The notes under the pieces: model-generated
The model's database searches: none
What the model was told of the DNA's origin: nothing
The model's input: the letters and a program-made list of their open reading frames with translations, nothing else
Shown here: in pieces, positions 26,641 to 35,423 of the stretch
How positions within the stretch are numbered: the first letter of the stretch is position 1
Layout: each line of letters starts with the position of its first letter
Assembly (NCBI RefSeq): GCF_021654035.1
Contig: NZ_JAJPDW010000001.1
Coordinates: 620,001-684,000 of the forward strand
Reading direction: 5' to 3'
Source of the DNA: Microbacterium aurantiacum
Lineage (GTDB): Bacteria > Actinomycetota > Actinomycetes > Actinomycetales > Microbacteriaceae
Length of the DNA: 64,000 nucleotides
Made by a program: the position numbers and the translations under genes

Positions 26641-27468
26641 GTGACTTCCGCCGAGGACCTGCGCCTGATCGCCGTCGACATGGACGGCACGCTGCTGGAT
26701 GCCGACGGGCGGGTCCCGGACGCGCTCTGGCCGCTGCTGGAGGAGCTGCGGGCGCGCGACATCCACTTCGCCCCCGCGAGCGGTCGCCAGCTCGCCACCC
26801 TGCAGGAGGCGTTCCCCGATCACCGCGACGAGCTCGTCTTCATCGCCGAGAACGGCGGCTACGTCGTGCGGGCGGGCGAGGAGGTCAGTTCGGTGGCGAT
26901 GGACCGTGCGTTCGTCGAGGCGCTGCTGGCGCGCCTGACCGACCTCGCCGCGCGTGAGGACCTCGGCGTGGTCCTGTGCGGCAAGGAGTCCGCGTACATC
27001 GAGCGGATGGATGCCGCCTTCGCCGACGAAGCCGCGAAATACTACGCGCGGCTGTCCCACGTCTCCGCGTTCGCCGAGGTGGACGACCAGATCCTCAAGG
27101 TCGCCGTCTACGCATTCTCGGACGGCGAACGGGTCGCGGGCGCGCTCGCCGACGTGCGCGAGACCCATCAGGTCGTGGTCTCGGGTGCCCACTGGGTCGA
27201 CGTGATGAATCCCGGCGTGAACAAGGGCGTCGCTCTCACCGCGCTGCAGCGCGCCCTCGGGGTGGGGCCGGAGAACACCGCCGCGTTCGGGGACTACCTC
27301 AACGACCTCGAGATGCTGGATGCCGCGCACCTGTCGTTCGCGATGGCCGGCGCGCACCCCGACGTGGTCGACCGCGCCCGCTTCCGCGCGCCGTCGCACA
27401 CCGAGGAGGGGGTCATCACGACCATCCGCGGATTGCTGGAGGCGAAGGATCCGGCATCCTTCGCGTGA
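26641..27468 (+). CDS. Cof-type HAD phosphatase
   Basis: HAD-superfamily hydrolase of 275 aa with a C2B cap. Motif I is [13 protein letters not shown], motif II is APASGRQ, motif III lysine is in [10 protein letters not shown], and motif IV is [11 protein letters not shown]. These enzymes dephosphorylate sugar phosphates, flavins or pyridoxal phosphate; the substrate is unclear. The GTG at 26641 has a weak -10 (GACGCT) 7 nt upstream. It is divergent from pgi. Confidence 0.9.
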   Translation: MTSAEDLRLIAVDMDGTLLDADGRVPDALWPLLEELRARDIHFAPASGRQLATLQEAFPDHRDELVFIAENGGYVVRAGEEVSSVAMDRAFVEALLARLTDLAAREDLGVVLCGKESAYIERMDAAFADEAAKYYARLSHVSAFAEVDDQILKVAVYAFSDGERVAGALADVRETHQVVVSGAHWVDVMNPGVNKGVALTALQRALGVGPENTAAFGDYLNDLEMLDAAHLSFAMAGAHPDVVDRARFRAPSHTEEGVITTIRGLLEAKDPASFA

Positions 27469-27574
27469 GCGGCCGGTACCCGCGTCGCGCGCGAGTCTGA
27501 CAGGCTGGAGGATGCCCGCCGGCCCGCGGACTCGCGTGAGCCCGGCGTCGAGCGGCTCGGAGAGGAGGCGCGAC

Positions 27575-28444
27575 ATGCGCACCACCATCGAGCGGATCCG
27601 TGCGATGCGCGACGCGGGGGAGCGGTTCACCATGGTGACCGCGTACGACTACACCTCGGCGCGCCTGGTCGAACGCAGCGCCGTCGACACGATCCTCGTC
27701 GGCGACTCGGTCGGGATGGTCGTGCAGGGGCACGACAGCACCCTGCCGGTGACCCTCGACGACATGATCTACCACACGCGCATGGTGGCCCGCGGAGCCT
27801 CCCGCCCGATGATCGTCGCCGACCTCCCCTTCGGCACCTACGCGATCGAGGACGACGCCGTCCGCGCCGCCACCCGTCTCATGGCGGAGGGCGGATGCCA
27901 GTCGGTCAAGCTCGAGGGCGGGGTCGCGCAGGCGTCGACGATCCGTCGCCTCGTCGAGATGGGCATCCCGGTCCTCGCCCACATCGGTTTCACGCCGCAG
28001 TCGGTCCACGCGCTCGGCCTCCGCGTCCAGGGACGCGGCCGCGATCAGGCCCGGCGCGTGCTGCGCGACGCGCTCGCGGTGCAGGCCGCCGGAGCGTGGG
28101 GCGTCGTCCTCGAGCTCGTGCCCACCCAGCTCGCCGCGGAGATCACGGCGCGGCTCGACATCCCCACCGTCGGCATCGGCGCGGGAGCCGGCTGCGACGG
28201 ACAGGTCCAGGTCTGGCACGATCTCCTCGGCCTCTACGACGACTTCGTCCCGCGCCACGCGCGTCGGTTCCGCTCGCTCGGCGACGAGACGGTCGCCGCC
28301 CTCGACGAGTACGCCGCGGCCGTCCGTGACGGCTCGTTCCCGGCCGCGTCGAATGCGTCGTCGTGGGACGCAGCGGAGGTCGCCGCCGCGCTCGACGGCG
28401 TCGACGACCTCGGCGAGGTCGACGGTTCCGAGGGCCTCGGGTGA
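27575..28444 (+). CDS. panB: 3-methyl-2-oxobutanoate hydroxymethyltransferase
   Basis: First step of pantothenate synthesis: ketoisovalerate plus methylene-THF gives ketopantoate. Length 289 aa. Seen: VTAYDYTSARL, metal-binding GDSVGMVVQGHDSTLPV, DLPFGTY, catalytic Glu in SVKLEGG, and VPTQLAAEIT with IGIGAGAGCDGQV-like ending. AGGAGG lies 7 nt before the ATG at 27575, so this start is preferred over an in-frame ATG at 27511. The stop overlaps the next gene's GTG. panC lies convergently 0.8 kb away. Confidence 0.96.
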   Translation: MRTTIERIRAMRDAGERFTMVTAYDYTSARLVERSAVDTILVGDSVGMVVQGHDSTLPVTLDDMIYHTRMVARGASRPMIVADLPFGTYAIEDDAVRAATRLMAEGGCQSVKLEGGVAQASTIRRLVEMGIPVLAHIGFTPQSVHALGLRVQGRGRDQARRVLRDALAVQAAGAWGVVLELVPTQLAAEITARLDIPTVGIGAGAGCDGQVQVWHDLLGLYDDFVPRHARRFRSLGDETVAALDEYAAAVRDGSFPAASNASSWDAAEVAAALDGVDDLGEVDGSEGLG

Positions 28445-29235
28445 GCATCCCCGTCGACGACGGCGCGGTCCGCCCGCGGAGCCTCGCCGGTCGCACGGCG
28501 CTCGTCACCGGCGGCCGCGTGGGGATCGGCCGTGCCATCGTGGATGCGCTCGCCGACCGTGGGGCCCGGGTCCTCGTCGGCGGGCGGGACTCCGTGACCC
28601 TCGCCCCGCGGATCGCGGAGTTGCGGGCCGAAGGAGTCGACGCGCACGGGTTCGCCGCGGACGTCACCGATCCCGGTGAGCTGGACGCCGCGTTCGCTGC
28701 GGCGGCGCAGGTGGGCCTCGTGCCCGACATCCTGGTGAACAACGTCGGCCTGCGTGACCGTCGCGGGGTGCGCGACCTCGACACGGCGGCCTTCTCGGCG
28801 CTCGTGGGGACCGACCTCGTCGCGGTCTACGACGTGATCCGTCGGTGCCTGGCCGGGGCCGAGGCCGCCGGCGGCGTGCTCCGCTCGATCGTCACGGTGT
28901 CGTCGGTGGCAGCCCTTCGCGGGCGCGCGGGCGACCCCGGGTATGCCGCGGCGAAGGCGGGGCTCGACGGGCTCACACGGTCCCTCGCGTCCGAACTGGG
29001 ACCGCTCGGATGCCGCGTCAACTCCGTCGCACCCGGGACGATCGTCACCGACTCCAACGCCGACCTGCTCGTCGACGCGCGGATCGCCGACGTCGTCGCG
29101 ACCCGCACCGCTCTCGGCCGGTGGGGGACCCCCGCCGAGGTCGGGGCGCTGGTGGCGTTTCTCGCGTCGGACGAGGCGTCTTACCTCACCGGTCAGACGG
29201 TGGTGGTCGACGGCGGGCTCTCCACGCTCTTCTGA
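28441..29235 (+). CDS. SDR oxidoreductase translationally coupled to panB
   Basis: Classical SDR of 264 aa: TGGRVGIGRAI cofactor motif, NNVG, the catalytic Ser in TVSSVAALRG and YAAAKAGL (Tyr/Lys), ending VDGGLSTLF. GTG at 28441 overlaps the panB stop (GTGA), so the two are made together. It converges on panC with 13 bp between. The position between panB and panC suggests a task in pantothenate synthesis, possibly ketopantoate reduction in place of PanE, but this is only inferred from context; it could equally be an unrelated FabG-like enzyme. Confidence 0.88.
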   Translation: MSIPVDDGAVRPRSLAGRTALVTGGRVGIGRAIVDALADRGARVLVGGRDSVTLAPRIAELRAEGVDAHGFAADVTDPGELDAAFAAAAQVGLVPDILVNNVGLRDRRGVRDLDTAAFSALVGTDLVAVYDVIRRCLAGAEAAGGVLRSIVTVSSVAALRGRAGDPGYAAAKAGLDGLTRSLASELGPLGCRVNSVAPGTIVTDSNADLLVDARIADVVATRTALGRWGTPAEVGALVAFLASDEASYLTGQTVVVDGGLSTLF

Positions 29236-29248
29236 TCCGCGACGCGCG

Positions 29249-30094
29249 TCAGGGGCTCAGCAGCTCATTGTCGATGAGCCGCACGCCGCCGACCGGGGCG
29301 GCGACGATCGCGAGCGACTCTGTCTCGATCCGGGTGAGCGGGGCGAACGAGTCCGGGTCGACGATCGCCCAGTACTCGGGCTCTATCCCCGCCGCGCGGA
29401 GCGCCTCGTGCGCCCGGGCCGTGAGGAGAGCGGCGTCCGTCTCGCCGTCCGCGACGGCGGCGCCGGCCGCGGAGAGCGAGCGGGGGATCGCGAGGGCCTT
29501 CGCGCGGTCAGCGGCGCTCAACCGGACGTTCCGGCTCGACAGCGCGAGCCCGTCGGCATCGCGGACGGTCGGGACGGCGTGGATCTCGATCGGGATGTTC
29601 AGATCGCGCACGAGCCGACGGACCACGGCGACCTGCTGCGCGTCCTTACGGCCGAACCAGGCGGCGTCGGCCCCCACCATGAGGAAGAGCTTGGTGACCA
29701 CCAGCGCGACCCCGTCGAAGTGCGCCGCACCGCGCGCGGTGCCCTCCCACGGCTCGCTCACCCCTCCGACGCGGATGCCGGTGGAGAACCCCGCGGGGTA
29801 CACCTCGCCGGGGGTCGGGGCGAAGACCACCGTCGCTCCCGCGGAGGCCGCCATTGCGGCATCCGTCTCGGGATCGCGCGGGTAGGCGGCGAGGTCTGCG
29901 GCATCGGTGAACTGGGTCGGGTTGACGAAGACCGACACGACGACCTCGTCCGAGACCCGTGCGGCCTCGCGGATGAGGGTCAGGTGCCCCTCATGGAGGG
30001 CGCCCATCGTGGGGACGAGGCCGATCCGACCCCCGCGGCGACGGATGGGGTCGAGGGCGGCCCGCAGCTGCGCCACGGAATCGATCACGCGCAT
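29249..30094 (-). CDS. panC: Pantoate--beta-alanine ligase
   Basis: Last step of pantothenate synthesis, joining pantoate and beta-alanine with ATP. Length 281 aa. It shows the ATP-binding PTMGALHEGHLTLI, FVNPTQF, GRKDAQQ and the KMSKS-like LSSRNVRLS. The ATG at 30094 is set by a leaderless -10 (TACGCT, 6 nt). It is transcribed toward panB, so panB and panC do not share an operon here. Confidence 0.96.
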   Translation of the reverse strand: MRVIDSVAQLRAALDPIRRRGGRIGLVPTMGALHEGHLTLIREAARVSDEVVVSVFVNPTQFTDAADLAAYPRDPETDAAMAASAGATVVFAPTPGEVYPAGFSTGIRVGGVSEPWEGTARGAAHFDGVALVVTKLFLMVGADAAWFGRKDAQQVAVVRRLVRDLNIPIEIHAVPTVRDADGLALSSRNVRLSAADRAKALAIPRSLSAAGAAVADGETDAALLTARAHEALRAAGIEPEYWAIVDPDSFAPLTRIETESLAIVAAPVGGVRLIDNELLSP

Positions 30095-30100
30095 CCGCCG

Positions 30101-30106
30101 AGCGTA
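30101..30106 (-). promoter_or_regulatory. -10 box of panC (leaderless)
   Basis: TACGCT on the minus strand, 6 nt before the ATG at 30094. Confidence 0.6.
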
Positions 30107-30173
30107 CTTCGTCCGCGGGTCGACTATGATCGCGAGCCGCCCCGCGGAGCCTCCTCTCGGGCATCATGGGGGG

Positions 30174-31007
30174 ATGCTGACGATTCCTGCGGTCACCCTG
30201 AACGACGGCCAGTCCTTCGCCGAACTCGGACTCGGAACCTACAACCTGCGCGGGGAGGAGGGGATCGAGGCGATCGTCTCGGCGATCGCGTCCGGGTACC
30301 GGCTGCTCGACACCGCCGTGAACTACGAGAACGAGCGCGAGGTGGGCGAGGCGATCCGTCGGGCGGACGTCGATCGCGACGACCTCATCGTCACCTCCAA
30401 GATCCCGGGCCGTCATCACGGCCGTGCCGAAGCCGTCGACAGCATCCGTGGATCGCTCGACCGGCTCGGCCTCGAGCGCATCGACCTCCAGCTCATCCAC
30501 TGGCCGAACCCGAGCGTCGGGAAGTACCTCGACACGTGGCGCGGCATGATCGACGCGCGCGAGCAGGGGCTCGTCCGCTCGATCGGTGTCTCGAACTTCA
30601 CCGAGGCGATGCTCACCGAGCTGATCGAGGAGACCGGTGTCGTCCCGGCGGTGAACCAGGTCGAGCTCCACCCCTACTTCCCCCAGGGCGCGCTCCGTGC
30701 CTTCCACGCGGAGCACGGCATCCGCACCGAAAGCTGGAGCCCGCTCGCCCGCCGCAGCGATCTGCTCGCCGAGCAGCTCATCACCGACCTCGCCGCGATC
30801 CACGACGCGACCCCGACACAGGTCGTGCTGCGCTGGCACACCCAGCTGCAGAGCACCCCCATTCCGAAGTCCGCCGACGCCGACCGGCAGCGCGAGAACG
30901 CCGACGTGTTCGGTTTCACCCTCACCGACGAGCAGGTCGCGGCGATCTCCGGACTCGAGCGCGGTCGGCTGTGGGACGGCGACCCCGAGACGCACGAAGA
31001 GATGTGA
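30174..31007 (+). CDS. Aldo/keto reductase
   Basis: NADPH-dependent carbonyl reductase of the AKR5/2,5-diketo-D-gluconate reductase type, 277 aa. The catalytic tetrad is visible: Asp in LLDTAVNYENE (with the Tyr), Lys in VTSKIPG and His in QLIHWPNP. The cofactor segment IPKSADADRQRENADVF is near the C-terminus. CATCAT 6 nt before the ATG may serve as a -10. It converges on mgtE with a 4-bp gap. Confidence 0.93.
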   Translation: MLTIPAVTLNDGQSFAELGLGTYNLRGEEGIEAIVSAIASGYRLLDTAVNYENEREVGEAIRRADVDRDDLIVTSKIPGRHHGRAEAVDSIRGSLDRLGLERIDLQLIHWPNPSVGKYLDTWRGMIDAREQGLVRSIGVSNFTEAMLTELIEETGVVPAVNQVELHPYFPQGALRAFHAEHGIRTESWSPLARRSDLLAEQLITDLAAIHDATPTQVVLRWHTQLQSTPIPKSADADRQRENADVFGFTLTDEQVAAISGLERGRLWDGDPETHEEM

Positions 31008-31011
31008 GCGG

Positions 31012-32370
31012 TCAGATCTGCAGGACCGCGCGGGCGATCAGGAAGTAGATGACGAGCCCTGTCGCGTCGACGAACGTCGTGATGAACGGGTTCGAGAACA
31101 CGGCCGGGTCGACCCGGATCGCGCGGGCGAGGAGCGGCATGACACCGCCGACGGATGCCGCGACCGTGCAGATCGACAGCAGGGTGAGCCCGATCACCAG
31201 CCCCACCGGCAGGTCGAACACGACGCCGGTGATCGCGAACCCGAGGACGCCGAGCAGCAGCCCGAGGAGCGCACCGACGCGGACCTCGCGCGACAGCACC
31301 CGCCACACGTCCCGCGTGCGGACCTCGCTCAGCGCCAGGGCACGGGTCACGGTGGTCGCTGCCTGATTGCCGGTGTTCCCGCCCGTTCCGATGAGCAGCG
31401 GCACGAACAGCGCCAGCACCGTGAGCTGCGCCAGGGTGTCTTCGAACACAGACAGCACCTGCACCGTGAGGGTCGCACCGACCGCCAGCACGAACAGCCA
31501 CACCACGCGCGAGCGGACGATACGGAGAATCGGCGTCGACAGGTACGGGCGACGGAGCGGCTCGGCACCACCCTGGCGTGCCGCATCCTCGCTCTCCTCC
31601 TGCTCGAGGATGCGGACGGCGTCGTCGATGGTGAGGATGCCGACGAGGCGTCCCTCGCTGTCGACGACGGGAAGCGCGAGCACGCCGAGGTCGGCGCACA
31701 GGCGCGCGGCGTCCTCGGCGTCGTCGGTGGCGGTCGCGGTGTGGGGCTCGCTCATGAGCGCGCCCACGGTGTCGTCGTCGGCGCCGCCGAGCAGGTCGCG
31801 CAGGCTGATGACTCCGACGACCGTGCGCGCGTCGTCGATGACCGGGATCGTGTACACCGTCTCGGCGTCGCGGACGCGGGAACGCACCCGGGCGAGCGCG
31901 TCGGAGACCCGGACCGACGGGCGGAGCGTGACGTATTCGGGACTCATGCGGTGCCCGATCGAATCCTGCGGGTAGCCCAGCACCGCCGCGGTGAGCGTGC
32001 GCTCGTCGACGGGGAGACCGCGGAGGAGCCGCGGGGCGACGGATGCCGGGAGCTCGTCGAGGAGGCGCACCCGGTCGTCCGGGTCGAGGTCGGCGAACAC
32101 GGCGGCGACCTCGGAGTCCTGCAGCGCGTCGACGAGATCGCCCTGGAGCGACGCGGGGAGGTCCTCGAAGACCTCGAGGGCGCGCTGCTTCGGCAGCAGG
32201 CGGTAGACCACCGCCCTCCGGCGGGCGTCCAGCCGTTCGATCACGGCCACCACCTCGTGGGTGGGGGCGTCGGCGATCAGCGACGACGTCGCGGCCAGAT
32301 CGTCGGCGCTGAGGGCCTGTTCGATCGCCAGCACACGGTCATCGAGGGCACGGGTCTGCTCGGGGGTCAT
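31012..32370 (-). CDS. mgtE: Magnesium transporter MgtE
   Basis: Inner-membrane Mg2+ channel of 452 aa. The N-terminal helical MgtE_N superhelix (about 15-125) is followed by two CBS domains (about 135-255, containing YTIPVIDDARTVVGVISLRDLL and ALPVVDSEGRLVGILTIDDAV) and five transmembrane helices with the pore signature GTGGNTGNQAATTV. AGGAG stands upstream of the ATG at a somewhat long spacing. No M-box riboswitch is possible because only 58 bp separate it from the upstream gene. Confidence 0.95.
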   Translation of the reverse strand: MTPEQTRALDDRVLAIEQALSADDLAATSSLIADAPTHEVVAVIERLDARRRAVVYRLLPKQRALEVFEDLPASLQGDLVDALQDSEVAAVFADLDPDDRVRLLDELPASVAPRLLRGLPVDERTLTAAVLGYPQDSIGHRMSPEYVTLRPSVRVSDALARVRSRVRDAETVYTIPVIDDARTVVGVISLRDLLGGADDDTVGALMSEPHTATATDDAEDAARLCADLGVLALPVVDSEGRLVGILTIDDAVRILEQEESEDAARQGGAEPLRRPYLSTPILRIVRSRVVWLFVLAVGATLTVQVLSVFEDTLAQLTVLALFVPLLIGTGGNTGNQAATTVTRALALSEVRTRDVWRVLSREVRVGALLGLLLGVLGFAITGVVFDLPVGLVIGLTLLSICTVAASVGGVMPLLARAIRVDPAVFSNPFITTFVDATGLVIYFLIARAVLQI

Positions 32371-32428
32371 GACGGATCTCACTCCTGTCGCGCACGAACG
32401 GCTCGCGCGAGGGCGAACGGATGCCGGG

Positions 32429-33190
32429 TCACCGCGCCGCGCGGGTCTCCTCGACCCATTCGGCGAAGGTCTGCTCGCCGAGGGTCGCATCCGGACCCGG
32501 GAGGGCGGAACCGTCGCGCTGCCATCGGCCGAACGCGCCGGGGAGCGAGACAGCGGGCACGCGCCAGCGCGTCGCCGGGCGCCCGATCGCCCGGCCGTAG
32601 GCGCGGACCATGGCGACGAGGCTCTCCTCGTGCGGACCGGCGAGGTCGCGGGCGCGTCCGCGCGGGCGTCCCTCGGCGAGGTCGACGAGGTGGGAGGCGA
32701 CCTCGCGCGCCGCGATCGGCTGGGTGCGCATCCGGGGTGCCAGGTGGACGGGGCCGACGGAGGCGACCTCCCAGATCTGGCCCGCGAACTCGTGGAACTG
32801 CGTGGCACGGAGAAGGGTCCACGGGACCGGACCCGCCTGCACCGCCGCCTCCTGGGCGAGCTTGCCGGCGTAATACCCGGAGGTCTGACCGTCGATGCCG
32901 ACGATCGACAGGGCGACGTGGTGTCGGACGCCCGCCCGGACTTCCGCGTCGAGCAGTGTGGCGGTGACTGCGGTGAAGAAGTCCACCGATCGTCGGGTGT
33001 TGCGGGTCTCGTGATGGGTGACGTCGATGACGACGTCGACACCCCGGAGGGCGGCATCCGCCCCCGCGCCGGTGACGAGGTCGACCCCGTCGGACCGAGT
33101 CAGGGCCACGACGTCGTGTCCACGGGCGCGGGCGATCTCGGCGGCCGGGACGCCGACGCGTCCCGTCGCACCTGCGATCGCGATCCGCAT
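32429..33190 (-). CDS. NAD(P)-binding protein, NmrA/atypical SDR
   Basis: Rossmann-fold protein of 253 aa: MRIAIAGATGRVGVPAAEIARARG carries the atypical GxxGxxG motif, then DVVIDVTHH, HHVALSIVGIDG and a conserved YYAGKLAQE segment. Enzymes of this group reduce quinones or sense the NADP state; function here is open. GGAG lies before the ATG. It follows the small membrane protein gene by 30 bp on the same strand and precedes mgtE by 58 bp, so the three may be co-transcribed. Confidence 0.82.
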   Translation of the reverse strand: MRIAIAGATGRVGVPAAEIARARGHDVVALTRSDGVDLVTGAGADAALRGVDVVIDVTHHETRNTRRSVDFFTAVTATLLDAEVRAGVRHHVALSIVGIDGQTSGYYAGKLAQEAAVQAGPVPWTLLRATQFHEFAGQIWEVASVGPVHLAPRMRTQPIAAREVASHLVDLAEGRPRGRARDLAGPHEESLVAMVRAYGRAIGRPATRWRVPAVSLPGAFGRWQRDGSALPGPDATLGEQTFAEWVEETRAAR

Positions 33191-33220
33191 CGTCCCGGCC
33201 TCCGGTGCTCGCCGCTGCCG

Positions 33221-33445
33221 CTAGAGCTGCGCGCCGTCGTCGTCGCGGTTCTCCAGCCCCACGTTGCGTCCGCGCCAGGATTCGTACGCGATCAGCCAGC
33301 CGATCGAGACCGCCGCGGCGATCACGATGCCCAGCAGCAGGTTCTCCCAGATGAGTCCGAACATGATGCCGAGCGCGAACATCAGGGCGGTGCCGAGAGC
33401 CCAGCCGGAGCGGCCGCGCGTCCAGCGCGAGCGAGGGGTAGTCAT
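33221..33445 (-). CDS. Small two-helix membrane protein
   Basis: Protein of 74 aa with two hydrophobic segments (GWALGTALMFALGIMFGLIW and LLGIVIAAAVSIGWLIAY) joined by a short loop, a basic N-terminus and an acidic C-terminal tail. No family was recognised. The start is fixed by a leaderless -10 (TAGGCT, 6 nt). Confidence 0.7.
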   Translation of the reverse strand: MTTPRSRWTRGRSGWALGTALMFALGIMFGLIWENLLLGIVIAAAVSIGWLIAYESWRGRNVGLENRDDDGAQL

Positions 33446-33451
33446 GCGCTC

Positions 33452-33457
33452 AGCCTA
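33452..33457 (-). promoter_or_regulatory. -10 box of the small membrane protein gene (leaderless)
   Basis: TAGGCT on the minus strand, 6 nt before the ATG at 33445; it lies inside the last codons of the upstream gene. Confidence 0.55.
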
Positions 33458-33853
33458 GGGGGCGGCATCCGTACTCGTCGGGCGTTCCGGTGCGCGCGAG
33501 GCCCAGGTCATCGCCTTGTCCTTCGCGGAGGTCCGGAAGATCTGCAGCTCGCAGGGGAACAGGAAGGCGATCGCGTGGATGATCTCGGCCACGGCGGTGT
33601 GGTCGGTGATCAGGGCGATGCGGCCCCACGAGCTCGCCGGCTTGCTCTCCAGACGCGCGTCCTGCCACAGCGCGCCGAAGGAATAGCCGTCGAAGTCGTC
33701 GCCGAAGACGAGGGCGAGATTGACGGTGCCGCCGTCGGCGATCACGCGGTCGATCGCCGGATCGAGCACCGTGCGGTAGTCGTCGGCGTGGACGGAACCC
33801 ACGGCACGGAACGCGAGCACGTTCGCGGGCGCATCGGGCAACGTGGCGAGCAT
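33455..33853 (-). CDS. SpoIIAA/STAS-like protein
   Basis: Protein of 132 aa resembling the SpoIIAA-like (STAS/SEC14) family: VLAFRAVGSVHADDYRTVLDPAIDRVIADGG at the start and FDGYSFGALWQDARL, then RIALITDHTAVAEII. Family members are soluble and of unknown role, perhaps binding lipids. GGAGGAG lies 8 nt before the ATG. Confidence 0.72.
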   Translation of the reverse strand: MLATLPDAPANVLAFRAVGSVHADDYRTVLDPAIDRVIADGGTVNLALVFGDDFDGYSFGALWQDARLESKPASSWGRIALITDHTAVAEIIHAIAFLFPCELQIFRTSAKDKAMTWASRAPERPTSTDAAP

Positions 33854-33944
33854 TCGGGTACTCCTCCGGGGATCGCGACTCCGCGGTCCATTGCGCGCCC
33901 AGGATATCGCGCCCCCGCCCCGGGCGGCAGGGTTTCGCGGTGAC

Positions 33945-34235
33945 CTACTTCACGCGTCGCGTGAGATGAACGGTGACGGTGTCGCCGATGTCTTTGCCGA
34001 GCTTCCGGCGGACGGCGGCGTTCAGCGAGACCATGTGACCGCCCGTGCCGGTGACCATCATGCCGACATCCGTCAGCGGCACCTCATCGACCGTGAGGTC
34101 GACGCGCACCGAGCGGCCGGTGCCGAAGAACTCCGCGGAGCCGGGCATCTCCACACAGGCCCAGACCTCCCCTTTGACGTCGACGCCGATCGGGGCAGTG
34201 AAGGTGTGGTCGAGGGGGACGGGGTCGAACGGCAT
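33945..34235 (-). CDS. DUF1905-domain protein
   Basis: Protein of 96 aa with a compact beta-barrel pattern: DVKGEVWACVEMPGSAEFFGTGRSVRV, a GHMVSLNAAVRRKLGKDIGDTV segment and a C-terminal VTVHLTRRV strand. This is the DUF1905 fold, of unknown biochemical role. AGGAGC stands 4-5 nt before the ATG. It follows the glycosylase gene by 30 bp and may be co-transcribed with it. Confidence 0.8.
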   Translation of the reverse strand: MPFDPVPLDHTFTAPIGVDVKGEVWACVEMPGSAEFFGTGRSVRVDLTVDEVPLTDVGMMVTGTGGHMVSLNAAVRRKLGKDIGDTVTVHLTRRVK

Positions 34236-34265
34236 CGGTGCTCCTGGTCGCTTCAGCGGTCGTGG

Positions 34266-35282
34266 TCAGCGGTCGCGGTGGTCCTCGGGGTGGAGGCGTG
34301 GCGCCTTGCGCGGCTCGCGCACGCCACCGGCCGCGAGGAGTCGGATGACGCGCTGCCGTTGCCCGCTCCACGGTTCGAGGAGCGCCAGCATCCCGTCGTC
34401 GTCAGTGCGCGCTCCGGCGAGGGCGTAGCCGACCTCGTGGGCGAGGTGGAAGTCGCCCACGCTCACGGCGTCGGGGTCGCCGAGGGCGCGGATGCGCGTC
34501 TCGGCCGACGTCCACGGGCCGATCCCGGGTTGCGAGACGAGGACCCGGTCGACCGCTTCGCCGTCGCCCGCGGCCTCGACGGCGCGGACGATCGAGCGGC
34601 CCCTCCGTGCGGCGCGCACGACGGTCTTGGACTGCGGGGGTTCGAGACCTGCACGGTGCCACGCCCACGAGGGGATGTCCCGCCAGCCGTCGATGTCAGG
34701 GGGCGCCGCCATCGGGCGCGGCGTCGGGCCCGGCGCCGTCTCGCCGAACGCGGAGACGATCCGGCGCCACGCGGCGAAGGCCTGCATCCCCGTGACCTTC
34801 TGCTCGAAGATCGCGCAGGCGAGGGCGTCGAACACCCCGTCGGTGCGCCCGAGGCGGAGCCCCGGCATCCGGCGGAAGAGCTCCGCGACCAGCGGATGTC
34901 GCTCGGCGGCGAATCCGGTGGCATCGTCGCGCGCGCCGCAGAGGTCGGGCACGTGGGCGATCGCCCACTCGCGCCCCTGCCCCCAGGCCGCCGCGCGGAC
35001 GACGCCTGATCCGGCATCCGTCAGAGCGAGCGTCGCGACGCCCTCGGGAGTGCGGCTGGCACGCCAGATGACCGCGCCCGCCATCGACATCGTGGGGTCG
35101 TTCGCGCCGCGGCGCTGGAACATCACCGTGCGGCGGAGGTCGAGCGGATGCCGCGGTCGGTACTCGGTCTGCAGCGGCGCTTCGGGTCGTGCCGGCGCCT
35201 GGGGGTGAGGTGGCGCCGGGGTGTGCGGCGGGCTCGCCGGACGCGCGCGGACCTGCTCGCGCGTGCGCTCGACGATCGTCAT
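34266..35282 (-). CDS. AlkA-type DNA-3-methyladenine glycosylase
   Basis: Base-excision glycosylase of 338 aa. A Pro-rich N-terminus of about 40 residues precedes the AlkA-like domain; LACAIFEQKVTGMQAFAAWRRI starts the helix-hairpin-helix region, QPGIGPWTSAETRI is the hairpin, and the catalytic Asp is in SVGDFHLAHEV. Damaged alkylated bases are the expected substrate. The ATG fits a leaderless -10 (TAGGGT, 7 nt). Confidence 0.88.
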   Translation of the reverse strand: MTIVERTREQVRARPASPPHTPAPPHPQAPARPEAPLQTEYRPRHPLDLRRTVMFQRRGANDPTMSMAGAVIWRASRTPEGVATLALTDAGSGVVRAAAWGQGREWAIAHVPDLCGARDDATGFAAERHPLVAELFRRMPGLRLGRTDGVFDALACAIFEQKVTGMQAFAAWRRIVSAFGETAPGPTPRPMAAPPDIDGWRDIPSWAWHRAGLEPPQSKTVVRAARRGRSIVRAVEAAGDGEAVDRVLVSQPGIGPWTSAETRIRALGDPDAVSVGDFHLAHEVGYALAGARTDDDGMLALLEPWSGQRQRVIRLLAAGGVREPRKAPRLHPEDHRDR

Positions 35283-35289
35283 GCCCTCG

Positions 35290-35295
35290 ACCCTA
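35290..35295 (-). promoter_or_regulatory. -10 box of the glycosylase gene (leaderless)
   Basis: TAGGGT on the minus strand, 7 nt before the ATG at 35282. Confidence 0.5.
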
Positions 35296-35328
35296 CGTCG
35301 CACCGCCGACGTCGCCCGCCGCGAGCGC

Positions 35329-35390
35329 GTTCGTGTGGCGGTCGTGGCCGCCTCACAGAGCCCGAGGGGGCCACATGCGCCACATGAACC
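35329..35390. repeat. Intergenic palindromic repeat, copy C
   Basis: Left arm GTTCGTGTGGCGGTCGTGGCC (35329-35349) pairs with the right arm ending GCGCCACATGAACC (to 35390), with a few mismatches. Like copies A and B it opens with GTTC(N)2GTGGC and closes with GCCACNTGA. It lies just after the winged-helix gene and could end its transcript. Confidence 0.6.
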
Positions 35391-35423
35391 GACGACGGAT
35401 GCCGTGCGAGACGGGCGCGGCGG

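Noticed and set aside
27511..27574. Earlier ATG for panB
   Set aside because: The extra residues are not part of the family, while the ATG at 27575 has AGGAGG at ideal spacing.
32371..32428. M-box riboswitch in front of mgtE
   Set aside because: Only 58 bp separate mgtE from the upstream gene, too short for the structure.
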